Positions 47,489 through 56,965 are shown, counted from the first letter of the stretch. The stretch: DNA of 64,000 nt from Virgisporangium ochraceum (GCF_016863655.1 NZ_BOPH01000041.1:1-64000), one strand, 5' to 3'. Program-made: numbers and translations. Notes: generated from the letters alone by a model not told the origin.

Positions 47489-47586
47489 ACGCTACAACTA
47501 CCGGAGTGACTTCGAAAGTCCTTTGTGTCGGCCAGTTTGCGATCGGATGACGGGCCATTGACGGGTCACTCCGATTGTTGTAGTAA
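47489..47586. promoter_or_regulatory. Divergent promoter with mirrored regulon motif copies 3 and 4
   Basis: Left arm 47492-47510 and right arm 47565-47583 are inverted repeats matching at 17 of 19 positions, 54 bp apart. Read outward, each starts GTCACTCCG and ends GTTGTAG. The right copy lies in the spacer of a promoter TTGACG (47558-47563)-17 nt-TAGTAA (47581-47586) for the transporter operon; the left copy faces ligase 3. Two further matches lie at 36268 and 36346. Confidence 0.65.
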
Positions 47587-47633
47587 AGCGAGTAGCACCG
47601 TCAACTGAAGTATGAACCGAGCGGAGGCGCTGG

Positions 47634-48395
47634 ATGACCCTCACCGTCGAGGATGTCCACATCCAGTTCGGCGGGGTCCGTGCCCTCGACGGCATCTCGT
47701 TCACGGTCGAGCCGGGCGAGATCTGCGGGCTCATCGGTCCGAACGGCGCCGGCAAGACCACGTTGTTCAACTGCATCACCCGCATCTACCAGCCCACCTC
47801 GGGCGCGATCCGGTTCGGTGACACCGATCTGCTGCGCGTGCCCCGGTACCGCATCGTGCGGCACGGCATCGCCCGCACGTTCCAGAACCTGGCGCTGTTC
47901 CCGTCGTTGACGGTGCTCGACAACACCGTCGCCGGCGCCCACACGCGACGGACCGCGCACCTCGCGAGCGCGCTGGTCGGCTGGCCCACCACCCGCGGGC
48001 ACCACCGCACCCTGCGTGCCGAGGCCTGGGACATCCTGGTCGCGCTCGACCTCGCCGACGTCGCGCACCGCCCGGCGCACGGTCTGCCGTTCGGCACGCT
48101 GAAACGGGTGGAACTGGCGCGGGCGCTGGCCGCCCGGCCGCGCCTGCTGCTCCTCGACGAGCCCGCCGGCGGCCTCACCCACGCCGAGGTGCACGACCTG
48201 GGCGAGCTCATCCGGCGCGTGCGTACCGAGTACGACCTCTCGGCGCTGCTGGTCGAGCACCACATGGGCCTGGTGATGGGCATCTGCGACCACGTCGTCG
48301 CGATGGACTCCGGCCGGAAGATCGCCGACGGCGTGCCCGCGGACGTGCAGCAGGACGAGGCCGTTGCCACCGCGTACCTGGGGAAGGCCGCATGA
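47634..48395 (+). CDS. Branched-chain-amino-acid-type ABC transporter ATPase (LivG-like)
   Basis: The 253-residue ATPase has Walker A GPNGAGKTT (about 36), the LivG-type insert TFQNLALFPSLTVLDN, a signature region LPFGTLKRVELARAL (in place of LSGGQ, normal for LivG), Walker B RLLLLDEPAGGL and H-loop LLVEHHMG. ATG 47634 starts the operon that carries the whole importer. Such LIV-type systems import many hydrophobic carboxylates in actinomycetes, not only amino acids; here the linked ligases suggest an organic acid. Confidence 0.94.
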   Translation: MTLTVEDVHIQFGGVRALDGISFTVEPGEICGLIGPNGAGKTTLFNCITRIYQPTSGAIRFGDTDLLRVPRYRIVRHGIARTFQNLALFPSLTVLDNTVAGAHTRRTAHLASALVGWPTTRGHHRTLRAEAWDILVALDLADVAHRPAHGLPFGTLKRVELARALAARPRLLLLDEPAGGLTHAEVHDLGELIRRVRTEYDLSALLVEHHMGLVMGICDHVVAMDSGRKIADGVPADVQQDEAVATAYLGKAA

Positions 48396-49105
48396 GTCCC
48401 CTGCTGGCCGTCGAGCGCCTCATGGCCGGCTACGGTCAGGCCCGCGTCCTGCACGGCATCGACCTCCACGTCGACGAGCGTGAGGTCGTCGTCGTCCTCG
48501 GCGCCAACGGCGCGGGCAAGACGACCCTGATGCGCGCGATCTCGGGCCTGCTCCCGAGCACGGGCAGCATCCGCTTCGCCGGCGCCGAGATCGGCAGCCA
48601 CCGTCCGGAGAAGGTGGTCGCGGCGGGCGTGAGCCTCGTGCCGCAGGGCCGCGGGACGTTCAGCGCGCTGACGGTCCTGGAGAACCTGCGCATCGGCGCG
48701 GCCGTGCGCCGCGACGCGGCCGGCATCACGGCGGACCTCGAGCACTGGTTCGACGTGTTCCCGGTGCTGAACGAGCGCAAGGCACAGGTGGCCGGCACGC
48801 TCTCCGGAGGCGAGCAGCAGATGCTCGCGGTCGCCCGCGCGCTGATGAGCCGCCCGAAGCTGCTGCTGTGCGACGAGATCAGCCTCGGCCTCGCGCCGAA
48901 GGTGGTCGCCGACCTGTTCGCGGTGCTCGGGCGCATCAACGCCGAGTCCGGCACCGCGCTGCTGCTCGTCGAGCAGAACGCCGACCTGGCGCTGGCGCTG
49001 GCGAACCGGGTCTACCTGCTCGAGGTCGGCCGGGTCGCGAGCACCGGTGGGGCGGACGAGTTCCGCGACAACGACGCGGTCCGCCGCGCCTACCTCGGTT
49101 ACTAG
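48392..49105 (+). CDS. Branched-chain-amino-acid-type ABC transporter ATPase (LivF-like)
   Basis: The 237-residue ATPase pairs with the LivG-like subunit. Walker A GANGAGKTT (about 37), VPQGRGTFSALTVLENL (the LivF-type Q-loop), signature GTLSGGEQQMLAVARAL, Walker B KLLLCDEISLGLAP and LLVEQNADLAL are all present. In Walker B the usual LLDEP is LCDEI, which keeps the catalytic Glu. ATG 48392 overlaps the LivG-like stop. Confidence 0.94.
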   Translation: MSPLLAVERLMAGYGQARVLHGIDLHVDEREVVVVLGANGAGKTTLMRAISGLLPSTGSIRFAGAEIGSHRPEKVVAAGVSLVPQGRGTFSALTVLENLRIGAAVRRDAAGITADLEHWFDVFPVLNERKAQVAGTLSGGEQQMLAVARALMSRPKLLLCDEISLGLAPKVVADLFAVLGRINAESGTALLLVEQNADLALALANRVYLLEVGRVASTGGADEFRDNDAVRRAYLGY

Positions 49106-49122
49106 GCACGGGAGGACACGAC

Positions 49123-50019
49123 GTGTCGCTGCTGCTCGACCGGGTCTTCGACGGGGTCACCAACGGGTGCGTGTACGCGGTGATGGCGCTCGCGCTCGTC
49201 ATCGTGTTCCGCGGGTCCGGCACCATCAACTTCGCGCAGGGCGAGCTGGCGCTGTTCACCACGTACCTCGCGTGGTGGCTGACGACGCTCGGCACACCGA
49301 TCTGGGTCGGCCTGCTCGCGGCCGCCGCGGCCGGGCTGGCGCTCGGTGCCGGCGTCGAGCGGCTGCTGATCCGCCCGGTGCGCCGGCGCAACGACATGGC
49401 CGTGCTCATCGTCTGTCTCGGGTTGTTCACCGCGCTGAACGCGTTGTGCGGCCTGTTGTGGAACTCCGAGACCAAGGTGATGCCCAGCATCTTCCCGAAC
49501 GACCTCGACGACTACGTCGGCGTCGGCGGCGCCCGCCTGTACTACGACGGGCTCGGCGTGTGGCTGCTCGTGCTCGTCGTCGTCGCCCTGATGTTCCTGC
49601 TCTTCAACCGCACGAAGCTCGGCCTGCACATGCGGGCGGTGGCCAGCAACGCCGAGTCGGCGGCGCTGTCGGGCGTGAAGACCGGCCGGGTGCTGATGTT
49701 CGGCTGGGGCGTGTCCGGCGCGATCGGCGCGGTCGCCGGGGTGCTCATCACCCCGCTCGCGCCGACCCAATTGGGCCTGCAGACGATGTTCCCGATCCTC
49801 ATCTACGCCTCGGCGGCGGCGCTGTTCGGCGGGCTCGACAGCCCGCTCGGCGCGGTGGTCGCCGGGCTCGCGCTCGGCGTCGCGCAGCAGCTCATCATGG
49901 GCTACGTCGGCTTCATCGGCGACACCCTCCCGCAGACGGCGGCGCTGACCATCATCGTGGCCGTGCTCGTGCTGCGCCCCAACGGTCTGTTCGGCACCAG
50001 GCAGTTGGAGCGCGTGTGA
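49123..50019 (+). CDS. LIV-type ABC transporter permease (LivH-like)
   Basis: This 298-residue permease has about eight membrane helices. Family motifs are the N-terminal GVTNGCVYAVMALALVIVF, GTINFAQGELALF (residues 35-47) and, near 180, LHMRAVASNAESAALSGV, the cytoplasmic loop that contacts the ATPases. GTG 49123 follows GGAGG at 49111-49115. It overlaps the LivM-like start by 4 bp (GTGA). Confidence 0.94.
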   Translation: MSLLLDRVFDGVTNGCVYAVMALALVIVFRGSGTINFAQGELALFTTYLAWWLTTLGTPIWVGLLAAAAAGLALGAGVERLLIRPVRRRNDMAVLIVCLGLFTALNALCGLLWNSETKVMPSIFPNDLDDYVGVGGARLYYDGLGVWLLVLVVVALMFLLFNRTKLGLHMRAVASNAESAALSGVKTGRVLMFGWGVSGAIGAVAGVLITPLAPTQLGLQTMFPILIYASAAALFGGLDSPLGAVVAGLALGVAQQLIMGYVGFIGDTLPQTAALTIIVAVLVLRPNGLFGTRQLERV

Positions 50020-51107
50020 TCATCGAACGTGGGACCTGGACGCACCGCGCGCTCGTCGTCGCGACCGGCGTAGCCGTCGCGCTGGTGCTGCTGTGGATGT
50101 CGGGGCTGGCGCCGTTCCGGGTCAACCAGCTCACCAACGTGTTCATCTACGCGATCGCCATCACCGGGCTGAACCTCGCGACCGGGTACACCGGGCTGCT
50201 GTCCATCGGGCACAGCGCGTTCTTCGGGCTCGGCGCCTACACCACCGGCGTGCTCGTGATGCGCTACGGCTGGGACCCGCTGTACACGATCGGGCCGGCG
50301 CTGGTGCTGTGCTTCGTGGTCGGGTTCGTCATCGGCCTGCCGGCGCTGCGGATCCGCGGGCTGTACCTCGCGCTGGTGACGCTCGCCGTCGGCGTCGCGT
50401 TCCCGGAACTGGTGCGCCGCTTCGAGGAGCTCACCGGCGGCGCCCGCGGCCTGGTGATCCGCCGCCGGCTGCTCAACCCCCCGGAGTGGACCGGGCTGCG
50501 GCCGGGCCAGCGCGACCTCTGGATGTTCTGGCTGTCCATCGTGGTCCTTCTGCTCGTGCTCCTGCTGGTGCACAACCTCGTACGCAGCCGTGCCGGCCTC
50601 GCGATGATCGCCACCCGCGACAACGAGATCGCCGCGGCCGCGTCGGGCATCCGCGTCGCCGCCGTGAAGACGTCGGTGTTCGGGCTGTCGGGAGCCGTCA
50701 CCGGGCTTGCCGGCTGCCTGTTCGCCATGTATCTCGCCGCCCTGTCACCGGACGGCTCCTTCACCCTGCTCAAGTCCATCGAGTTCATCACCGGGCTGGT
50801 CATCGGCGGCGCCGCGACCCGCATCGGACCCATCGTCGGCGCCTTCGCGGTGGTGTACATCCCGTACCTCACCGCGAACCTCAACCCATCGAACGTCAGC
50901 CAGGGGCAGCTTTCGGGCGTCCTCTTCGGGCTGGCCCTGATCCTGATCATCTTCCTGATGCCCGATGGGCTCGTCGGCGGGATCAGCCGTCTCGCCGGCC
51001 GGATCGTGCGGATCCGACCGGCCGACCCCGGTAAACCCCCGGACGCACCGCCACCCCAGGTGCTCGAACCTGCCGGTGCGTCCGCGGCACGAGGAGAAAC
51101 CACATGA
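50016..51107 (+). CDS. LIV-type ABC transporter permease (LivM-like)
   Basis: The 363-residue permease carries the LivM motifs GLNLATGYTGLLSIGHSAFFG (about 50-70), PALRIRGLYLALVTLAVG (near 110) and AMIATRDNEIAAAASGI near 205. About nine membrane helices are predicted. A cytoplasmic, Pro-rich tail of roughly 40 residues follows the last helix. The stop overlaps the start of the binding-protein gene (ATGA), so all transporter genes are coupled in one transcript. Confidence 0.94.
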   Translation: MIIERGTWTHRALVVATGVAVALVLLWMSGLAPFRVNQLTNVFIYAIAITGLNLATGYTGLLSIGHSAFFGLGAYTTGVLVMRYGWDPLYTIGPALVLCFVVGFVIGLPALRIRGLYLALVTLAVGVAFPELVRRFEELTGGARGLVIRRRLLNPPEWTGLRPGQRDLWMFWLSIVVLLLVLLLVHNLVRSRAGLAMIATRDNEIAAAASGIRVAAVKTSVFGLSGAVTGLAGCLFAMYLAALSPDGSFTLLKSIEFITGLVIGGAATRIGPIVGAFAVVYIPYLTANLNPSNVSQGQLSGVLFGLALILIIFLMPDGLVGGISRLAGRIVRIRPADPGKPPDAPPPQVLEPAGASAARGETT

Positions 51108-52408
51108 AACGTCCGTTGGCGTACCTCGCGGCGGTCCTTGCCGCGGCGACCGTTCTGTCCGCCTGCAACTCCAACTCCAACGACGACACCGACGACGGCG
51201 GCGACACCGCGGCCGCCTCGGGTGCCTGGAAGGCGCCCGTCGACGACTGCGACGACCCCGACGCCGCCACGAAGAAGATCTCCGGCACGCTGAAGGTCGG
51301 CTGGAGCGCCGCCCTGTCCGGTCCGCTCGCCGGCGCCGTCGGCGCGGTGCTGCAGGGCATGAAGGACCGGTTCGCGGTCGAGAACGAGGCCGGCGGCGTC
51401 AGCGGTGTCAAGCTCGAGGTGGTCACCCGCGACGACGCGTTCGACCCGGCCAAGGCGAAGGCGAACATCGGGCAGCTCATCCAGAGCGACAAGGTGAACG
51501 TGATCGACGTGTTCGGCTCCGGCCAGCTCGACGCGGTCGCCGACGACCAGAACGCCGCGTGCGTGCCGCTGCTGTTCGCGCAGTCGGGCGTGCCGACGTT
51601 CCGCGACGTGAAGAACTTCCCGTGGACCACGCAGTACCTTCCGTCCGCCGACGTGGAGGGTGCGTTCGGCGTGGAGCTGCTGAAGCAGAAGTACCCGAAC
51701 GGCGCCAAGGTGGCCCTCGCGATCAACCAGACCGAGAGCGGCAAGGGCCTCGCCGACGGCTACAAGAAGGCGTTGCAGGGCACCAACTTCACGATCGTGA
51801 AGGAGGCGTCGCTGGCCGACCCGGCCGCCGCCGCGTCCACGCTGTCGGCCAGCGGTGCGCAGGTCCTCATCAACGCGGCCGTCACCACCGACTGCCCGGC
51901 GCTGTCGACGGCGGTCGGCCGCACCGGCTGGAAGCCCGAGACGTTCATCCAGCCGTCGAACTGCGTCGACGGCCGCACCCTGTACGCGCCGGCCGGTGCC
52001 GCCGCCGACGGTCAGCTCGTACCGGTGTGGCTGAAGAACCCGGCGAGCCCGCTGTACGCCGACGACGCCGCGGTGAAGGACTACCTGGAGAAGCTGAAGA
52101 AGCTCAACAACCCGGCGCCGACCAACAGCTACACGGTCAACGGCTGGGTCATCGGCGACATGATGATCGACGTGTTCAAGAAGGCCGCCGCATCATCCTC
52201 CGGACTGAGCCACGCCGGAATCATCGAAGCGGCCCGGGTTCAGGAGTACCAACCGCCGATGTTCATCGACGGCATCAAGTGGAGGATGCAACCCAACGCG
52301 CCGCTGGGCATCCTCGCGTTCCGCACGTTCCAGTGGAACGCCGCCGAGCAGCAGTTCAAGCCGTCCGGCGATGTCATCGACATCTCCGGCAAGTACCTGA
52401 CGAAGTAG
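51104..52408 (+). CDS. LIV-type substrate-binding lipoprotein (LivJ-like)
   Basis: The 434-residue lipoprotein has a Sec signal ending in lipobox LSAC with Cys21, then an Asp/Asn-rich linker. The mature protein is a type 1 periplasmic-binding fold: LKVGWSAALSGPLAGAVGAV near 63, RDDAFDPAKAKANIGQLI, PLLFAQSGVPTFRD and GAKVALAINQTESGKG. Several paired cysteines (DDCDDPD, NAACVP, TTDCPA, PSNCVD) may form disulfides. It captures the pathway substrate outside the cell; the ligand is unknown. Ligase 4 starts 14 bp after its stop, linking uptake directly to CoA activation. Confidence 0.93.
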   Translation: MKRPLAYLAAVLAAATVLSACNSNSNDDTDDGGDTAAASGAWKAPVDDCDDPDAATKKISGTLKVGWSAALSGPLAGAVGAVLQGMKDRFAVENEAGGVSGVKLEVVTRDDAFDPAKAKANIGQLIQSDKVNVIDVFGSGQLDAVADDQNAACVPLLFAQSGVPTFRDVKNFPWTTQYLPSADVEGAFGVELLKQKYPNGAKVALAINQTESGKGLADGYKKALQGTNFTIVKEASLADPAAAASTLSASGAQVLINAAVTTDCPALSTAVGRTGWKPETFIQPSNCVDGRTLYAPAGAAADGQLVPVWLKNPASPLYADDAAVKDYLEKLKKLNNPAPTNSYTVNGWVIGDMMIDVFKKAAASSSGLSHAGIIEAARVQEYQPPMFIDGIKWRMQPNAPLGILAFRTFQWNAAEQQFKPSGDVIDISGKYLTK

Positions 52409-52422
52409 GGGAGGGGTCGGGC

Positions 52423-54114
52423 ATGCCGGGACGTACACTGCACCCGCCGGAGCGCGTCGCGGACTACACCGCGCGCGGCTGGTGGTCGCGGGACACCATG
52501 GACCCCCTGTTCCGGGCGCAGGTCGCCCGGCAGCCCGACCGCGTCGCCGTCGTCGACCCGGCCAACAAGGTGGCGCTCGTCGGCACCGAACCGCGCCGGC
52601 TGACGTGGCGCGAGCTCGACGGCGAGGTCGACCGGCTGGCCGTCGTGCTGCGCGACCACGGCGCCGCCGCCGGCGACGTGTTGGCCGTGCAGCTGCCGAA
52701 CACCGTCGAGCTCGTCGCGGCGTACCTCGCCGCGTGGCGGCTCGGGCTCATCGTCACGCCGTTCCCGGTGCAGTTCCGCGAGCACGAGATCGTGGAGCTG
52801 GCCGGGCTCGCGGAGGCCTCGCTGTTCCTCACCTCGACGCGGATCGGCGACCGCGCCGCGGCGGCGGAGTTGGCGGGGTACGCCCCGGCGATCCCGTCGC
52901 TGCGGGCGGTCCTCGCGTTCGGGCCGGACGTTCCCGACGGGGTGCTGTCCGCCGACGCGCTGATGACCGCGGTGACGTCCACAGTGGACCCCCACGTGGC
53001 CGACCCGAACGAGTGCGTGACCATCTGCTGGACCTCGGGCACCGAGAGCACCCCGAAGGGCGTGCCGCGGTGCCACTACGACTGGCTGGCGATCTGCTGG
53101 GGCACCGTCGACGCGCCCCGGCTCACCGAGCACGACGTGCTGCTCAACCCGTTCCCGATGGTGAACATGGCCGGCATCAACGGGATGTTCCTGCCGTGGC
53201 TGCGGGTCGGCTGCGTGCTCGTGCAGCACCACCCGTTCGACCTGCCCACGTTCCTCGGGCAGATCGGCGCCGAGGGCGTCACCTACACGGTCGCCCCGCC
53301 GGCGCTGCTGACGCTGCTGCTGCAGCGTCCGGAGATGCTCGCCGCCGCCGACATCTCCACGCTCAAGCAGATCGGGTCGGGGTCGGTGCCGCTACAGCCG
53401 CCGATGGTGCGCGGCTGGCAGGAGCGCGGCATCGGCATCATCAACTTCTTCGGGTCGAACGAGGGCATCGCGCTGCTCACCGACCCGCACGACGTTCCCG
53501 ACCCGTCGGAGCGCGCCCGCTACTTCCCGCGGTACGGCGTTCCCGGCTACACCTGGTCCTCCCGCATCGCCGACTGGACGAGCGTGCGCCTGGTCGACCC
53601 GGTGACCGGCGACGAGGTCACCGGGCCGGGTGTCCCGGGGGAGCTGCGCATCAAGGGCCCCACGGTGTTCGCCGGCTACCTGCACGGCGACCGCCTGCCG
53701 AGCCCGTTCGACGAGCAGGGCTACCTGCGCACCGGCGACGTGTTCGTGATCGCCGGCGCGGACCACCAGTTCCTCGAGTACGTCGACCGCGCCAAGGACC
53801 TGGTGATCCGCGGCGGCATGAACATCGCGCCGGCGGAGCTGGAAGGGCTCATCGCCGGTCACCCGTCGGTGGCCGACGTGGCGATCGTCGGGTACCCCGA
53901 CGACGTGCTCGGCGAGAAGGTGTGCGCGGTGGTGGTCCCGCGTCCCGGCGAGTCGGTGTCGCTGGACGACCTGGTCGGCTTCCTGCGCGACAAGCGGATC
54001 GCCTCGTACAAGCTGCCAGAGTACCTGCGGGTGCGGGAGTCGTTGCCGCGCAACCCCGTCGGCAAGATCCTCAAGCGCGAGCTGCGCGACGACATCGCGA
54101 AGGAGACCGCGTGA
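52423..54114 (+). CDS. Acyl-CoA synthetase (AMP-forming) 4, cyclohexanecarboxylate-CoA-ligase-like
   Basis: The 563-residue ligase has an unusual P-loop, CWTSGTESTPKG (about 202), with Glu replacing a Thr, as in ligases of the cyclohexanecarboxylate/alicyclic group. Other motifs are NFFGSNEGIAL near 345, GYLHGD, LRTGDVFV, DLVIRGGMNIAPAELE near 460 and LPRNPVGKILKRELRD with the catalytic Lys. It is directly behind the binding-protein gene, so it is the best candidate for activating the imported acid. An exact iterated palindrome sits at 52977. ATG 52423; its stop overlaps the next start. Confidence 0.93.
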   Translation: MPGRTLHPPERVADYTARGWWSRDTMDPLFRAQVARQPDRVAVVDPANKVALVGTEPRRLTWRELDGEVDRLAVVLRDHGAAAGDVLAVQLPNTVELVAAYLAAWRLGLIVTPFPVQFREHEIVELAGLAEASLFLTSTRIGDRAAAAELAGYAPAIPSLRAVLAFGPDVPDGVLSADALMTAVTSTVDPHVADPNECVTICWTSGTESTPKGVPRCHYDWLAICWGTVDAPRLTEHDVLLNPFPMVNMAGINGMFLPWLRVGCVLVQHHPFDLPTFLGQIGAEGVTYTVAPPALLTLLLQRPEMLAAADISTLKQIGSGSVPLQPPMVRGWQERGIGIINFFGSNEGIALLTDPHDVPDPSERARYFPRYGVPGYTWSSRIADWTSVRLVDPVTGDEVTGPGVPGELRIKGPTVFAGYLHGDRLPSPFDEQGYLRTGDVFVIAGADHQFLEYVDRAKDLVIRGGMNIAPAELEGLIAGHPSVADVAIVGYPDDVLGEKVCAVVVPRPGESVSLDDLVGFLRDKRIASYKLPEYLRVRESLPRNPVGKILKRELRDDIAKETA

Positions 54115-54509
54115 CCGACGACGAACGCCTCGCCGTGGCCCGCGACATGTTCGACGCGTGGAACCGGCAGGACTGGGACCGCGCCATCGGCCTGTTCGCC
54201 GCCGACGGGGTGCTGCACAGCGTCATGCAGGATCCCCTCGTCGGCCGGGACGCGATCGGCGAACGGATCCGGGCGCTGACACAGGGTCTGGAGCGGATCG
54301 AGCTGCGCGTCAAGGCGCTGGGCGTCATCGACGGCCGGGTCTTCGTCGAGCGGGTCGACGACTTCGACGTCGACGGACACCACGGCGAGGTGCCGGTCGT
54401 CGGCATCCTGCGGATCGAGGACGGGCTCGTCACCGAGTGGCTGGAGTACTACGACCGGGCCACGCTGATGCGCGGCATGGGTCTCGCGGCGGATCACGTG
54501 CATTCATGA
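54111..54509 (+). CDS. SnoaL/limonene-epoxide-hydrolase-fold protein
   Basis: The 132-residue protein has the NTF2-like cone fold: LAVARDMFDAWNRQDWDRAI at the start, FAADGVLHSVMQDPLVGRDAI, VFVERVDDFDVDGH and VTEWLEYYD at the end. Arg and Asp of the limonene-epoxide-hydrolase site are matched (ERVDDF), but the second acid is Glu and the Tyr/Asn pair that holds water is missing, so epoxide hydrolysis is not supported. An isomerase, hydratase or ligand-binding role is more likely. GTG 54111 overlaps the ligase 4 stop; its stop overlaps the oxidoreductase start. Confidence 0.85.
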   Translation: MTDDERLAVARDMFDAWNRQDWDRAIGLFAADGVLHSVMQDPLVGRDAIGERIRALTQGLERIELRVKALGVIDGRVFVERVDDFDVDGHHGEVPVVGILRIEDGLVTEWLEYYDRATLMRGMGLAADHVHS

Positions 54510-55471
54510 CGGTCCAGGTCTCGCTCGGGCTCTGGCAGGACCGGCCGGCGTCGGAGGCGCTCGACACCGCGCGGATCGTCGGCGACCTCGGGTTCGACGC
54601 GCTGTGGATCGGCGAGATGGCGACGTACGACGCGTTCGCACTCGCCACCGCGGCCGGTCCGCTGCTGCCGTCGACCCGGCTGGTGCTCGGCCCGCTCGCG
54701 GTCACCGTACGGGACCCGGCGATGATCGCGATGGGCGCGGCCTCGGTGGCGGCGTTGACCGGGCGGCCGGTCGACGTCGCGCTCGGCACGTCGAGCACGG
54801 TGGTCGTCGAGCGGTGGCACGGCCGGTCGCGGGCGCGCGCCGCACGGGCCCTCGACGAGTCGGCGCGGGCCGTCCGCCTGCTCCTCGACGGAGCGAGGGC
54901 CGACGTCGCCGGCGAGGTGGTGAGCACACGCGGCTACCGGCTGCGGCTCGACCCACCCGGCGGCGACCTGGTCGTCGCGGCGTTCGGTCCGCACGCGGTG
55001 CGCACGGCCGCCCGGCACGCCGACCGCATGGTGCTCAACCTCGTCGACCCGGCCACGGCCGGCGACCTCGTCCGGCAACTGCACGCCGCGGCGGGCGACC
55101 GGCGGCCGCGCGTCGCGGTCTGGGCACCGGCCGCCATCGGACCCGGGTTCACCCCGGCCGCCGTGGAACAGTTGCGCCGCGGGCTCGTCGGATACCTCGC
55201 CGCGCCCGGGTACGCCGACATGTTCACGCGGGCCGGGTTTGGCGACATCGTCGCGTTCGCCCGCACCGCGCCCCACCCCCGCGAGCTGCTCGCGGCCGTC
55301 TCCGGGGACCTCGTCGCCACGGTCGGGGTCCTCGGAGACGGGGAGGTGGCGGCCAAGCGGATCGCGGAGTACCGGGCGCACGGGGTGGACGACGTGGTGC
55401 TCGTCCCCGCGTCCACTGTGGACGACCCCGCCGGGAGCGCGACGCTCCACGCGGCGGCCGCGCTGCGATGA
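54506..55471 (+). CDS. LLM-class (luciferase-like) F420/flavin-dependent oxidoreductase
   Basis: The 321-residue protein fits the luciferase-like TIM barrel: VSLGLWQDRPASEALDTARI at the start, LGFDALWIGEMATYDAF near 30, LLPSTRLVLGPLAVTVRDPAM near 58, and VVAAFGPHAVRTAARHADRM near 165. In actinomycetes most relatives use coenzyme F420 or FMN to oxidise or reduce ketones, alcohols or double bonds. ATG 54506 overlaps the SnoaL-like stop, and its stop overlaps ligase 5. An exact iterated palindrome sits at 55411, encoding STVD. Confidence 0.9.
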   Translation: MTVQVSLGLWQDRPASEALDTARIVGDLGFDALWIGEMATYDAFALATAAGPLLPSTRLVLGPLAVTVRDPAMIAMGAASVAALTGRPVDVALGTSSTVVVERWHGRSRARAARALDESARAVRLLLDGARADVAGEVVSTRGYRLRLDPPGGDLVVAAFGPHAVRTAARHADRMVLNLVDPATAGDLVRQLHAAAGDRRPRVAVWAPAAIGPGFTPAAVEQLRRGLVGYLAAPGYADMFTRAGFGDIVAFARTAPHPRELLAAVSGDLVATVGVLGDGEVAAKRIAEYRAHGVDDVVLVPASTVDDPAGSATLHAAAALR

Positions 55472-56928
55472 GGTTCCTCGCGCGCGTGGCGGCGCGGGTG
55501 CCGGACCGCACGGCCGTGCGCCACGGTTCCGTGACCCGTACCTACGCCGAACTGTTCGACCACGCCGCCCGGTTCGCGGGCGTGCTCGCGGCGCGCGGGC
55601 TCCGGCCGGGTGACCGCGTGGCGCTGATGTTCGACAACCGCGTCGAGGCCCTGGAATGCTACCTGGGCTGCCTGCTCGGCGGCTTCACGGCGGTGCACGT
55701 CAACGACCGGCTGCGGCCGCCGGAGGTCGCCGCGGTGCTCGACGACGCCCGGCCGGCGCTGTTCGTGTCGTCGACCACCGATGCGGATCTGGTGGTGGAC
55801 AAGGGTTTCGCGGGCCTGCTCGACTCCGCCACGCCGCTTCCGGCCGTTGTCACACCTGCTGACACGCCGGGCATCGTCGGGTACACGAGCGGCACCACCG
55901 GCACGCCCAAGGGCGTGGTGCACACGTACGCGAACCTCGCGCGGATCGTGCGGCACATGCCCGTCCACTATGGACTGCGACCCGGGAGCCGGTGCGCGTT
56001 CACCGGGACGTTCTCGTTCGTCGCCGGCATCTGGGGAGTGCTGCTGCCGCACCTGTTCCTCGGCGGCGAGGTGTCGTTCATGGCCGGGCTGCCCGCCGAC
56101 GAGTGGGTCGACCGGATGGTCGCGGAACGGTCCCAGTTCACCTACGTGCCGAGCCCGCTGGCGCCGGCGTTCACCGCCGAGGTGCGGCGCCGTCCCGAGG
56201 TGCTCGCCTCGCTGACCGGCGTGCTGCACTCCGCGTCGGCGCTGCGTCCCGAGGTGATGGCCGACCTCGTCGCGGTCGTCGGTGACCGGTTCGTCGAGAC
56301 GTGGGGGATGACCGAGACGGGCGCGCCGGTCACCGCGACCGTGCCCGGCGACTGGGGACCCGACTGCGCGGCCGACGACGTCCACGCCTCCACGGGCCGG
56401 CCCGTGCACCTCGCGTCGGTACGGGTGGTCTCCCCGTCCGGCGACGACCTGCCACCGGGCGGGACCGGCGAGCTGCTGGTGAGCTCGGAGACGCTGTTCG
56501 CCGGCTACCACGACCGTCCACAGGAGACGGCCGAGGTCCTCCGCGACGGCTGGCTGCACACCGGCGACGTGGGCCGGGTCGACGCCGCCGGCTACGTCTA
56601 CATCACCGACCGGCTCAAGGACATGGTCGTCACCGGCGGCATGAACGTGTACCCGGCCGAGGTCGAGCGGGTGCTGGCCACGATGCCCGGCGTCGCCGAG
56701 GTCGCGGTGTTCGGGGTGCCGAGCGAACGCTGGGGCGAGACGCTCGTCGCCGCGGTCGTTCCGGCTCCGGGCGCGACGGTCACCGCTGATGGGGTGGCGG
56801 GGTACTGCCGCGAACGCCTGGCGTCGTACAAGAAGCCCACCGACGTGATGGTGGTCGACCAGTTGCCCCGCAACGCCGCGCTGAAGGTCCGGAAACCCGT
56901 TTTACGCGAGGCGTATCTGTCCCGATAG
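55468..56928 (+). CDS. Acyl-CoA synthetase (AMP-forming) 5
   Basis: The 486-residue ligase shows P-loop GYTSGTTGTPKG (about 137), ETWGMTETGAP near 270, GYHDRPQET, LHTGDVGRVD near 365, DMVVTGGMNVYPAEVE near 385 and a C-terminal LPRNAALKVRKPVLRE. The Gly before the catalytic Lys is Leu, a variation also seen in some relatives, while the Lys itself remains. It is the last gene of the nine-gene importer operon (47634-56928). A palindrome variant is at 55963. Confidence 0.93.
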   Translation: MRFLARVAARVPDRTAVRHGSVTRTYAELFDHAARFAGVLAARGLRPGDRVALMFDNRVEALECYLGCLLGGFTAVHVNDRLRPPEVAAVLDDARPALFVSSTTDADLVVDKGFAGLLDSATPLPAVVTPADTPGIVGYTSGTTGTPKGVVHTYANLARIVRHMPVHYGLRPGSRCAFTGTFSFVAGIWGVLLPHLFLGGEVSFMAGLPADEWVDRMVAERSQFTYVPSPLAPAFTAEVRRRPEVLASLTGVLHSASALRPEVMADLVAVVGDRFVETWGMTETGAPVTATVPGDWGPDCAADDVHASTGRPVHLASVRVVSPSGDDLPPGGTGELLVSSETLFAGYHDRPQETAEVLRDGWLHTGDVGRVDAAGYVYITDRLKDMVVTGGMNVYPAEVERVLATMPGVAEVAVFGVPSERWGETLVAAVVPAPGATVTADGVAGYCRERLASYKKPTDVMVVDQLPRNAALKVRKPVLREAYLSR

Positions 56929-56965
56929 GATGGACGCTTCGCACGCGAGAGAAGGGAGGGGTCCG

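Noticed and set aside
54111-54509. Limonene-1,2-epoxide hydrolase activity for the SnoaL-fold protein
   Set aside because: Only the Arg and one Asp of the active site are matched; the second acid is Glu and the water-holding Tyr/Asn are missing.
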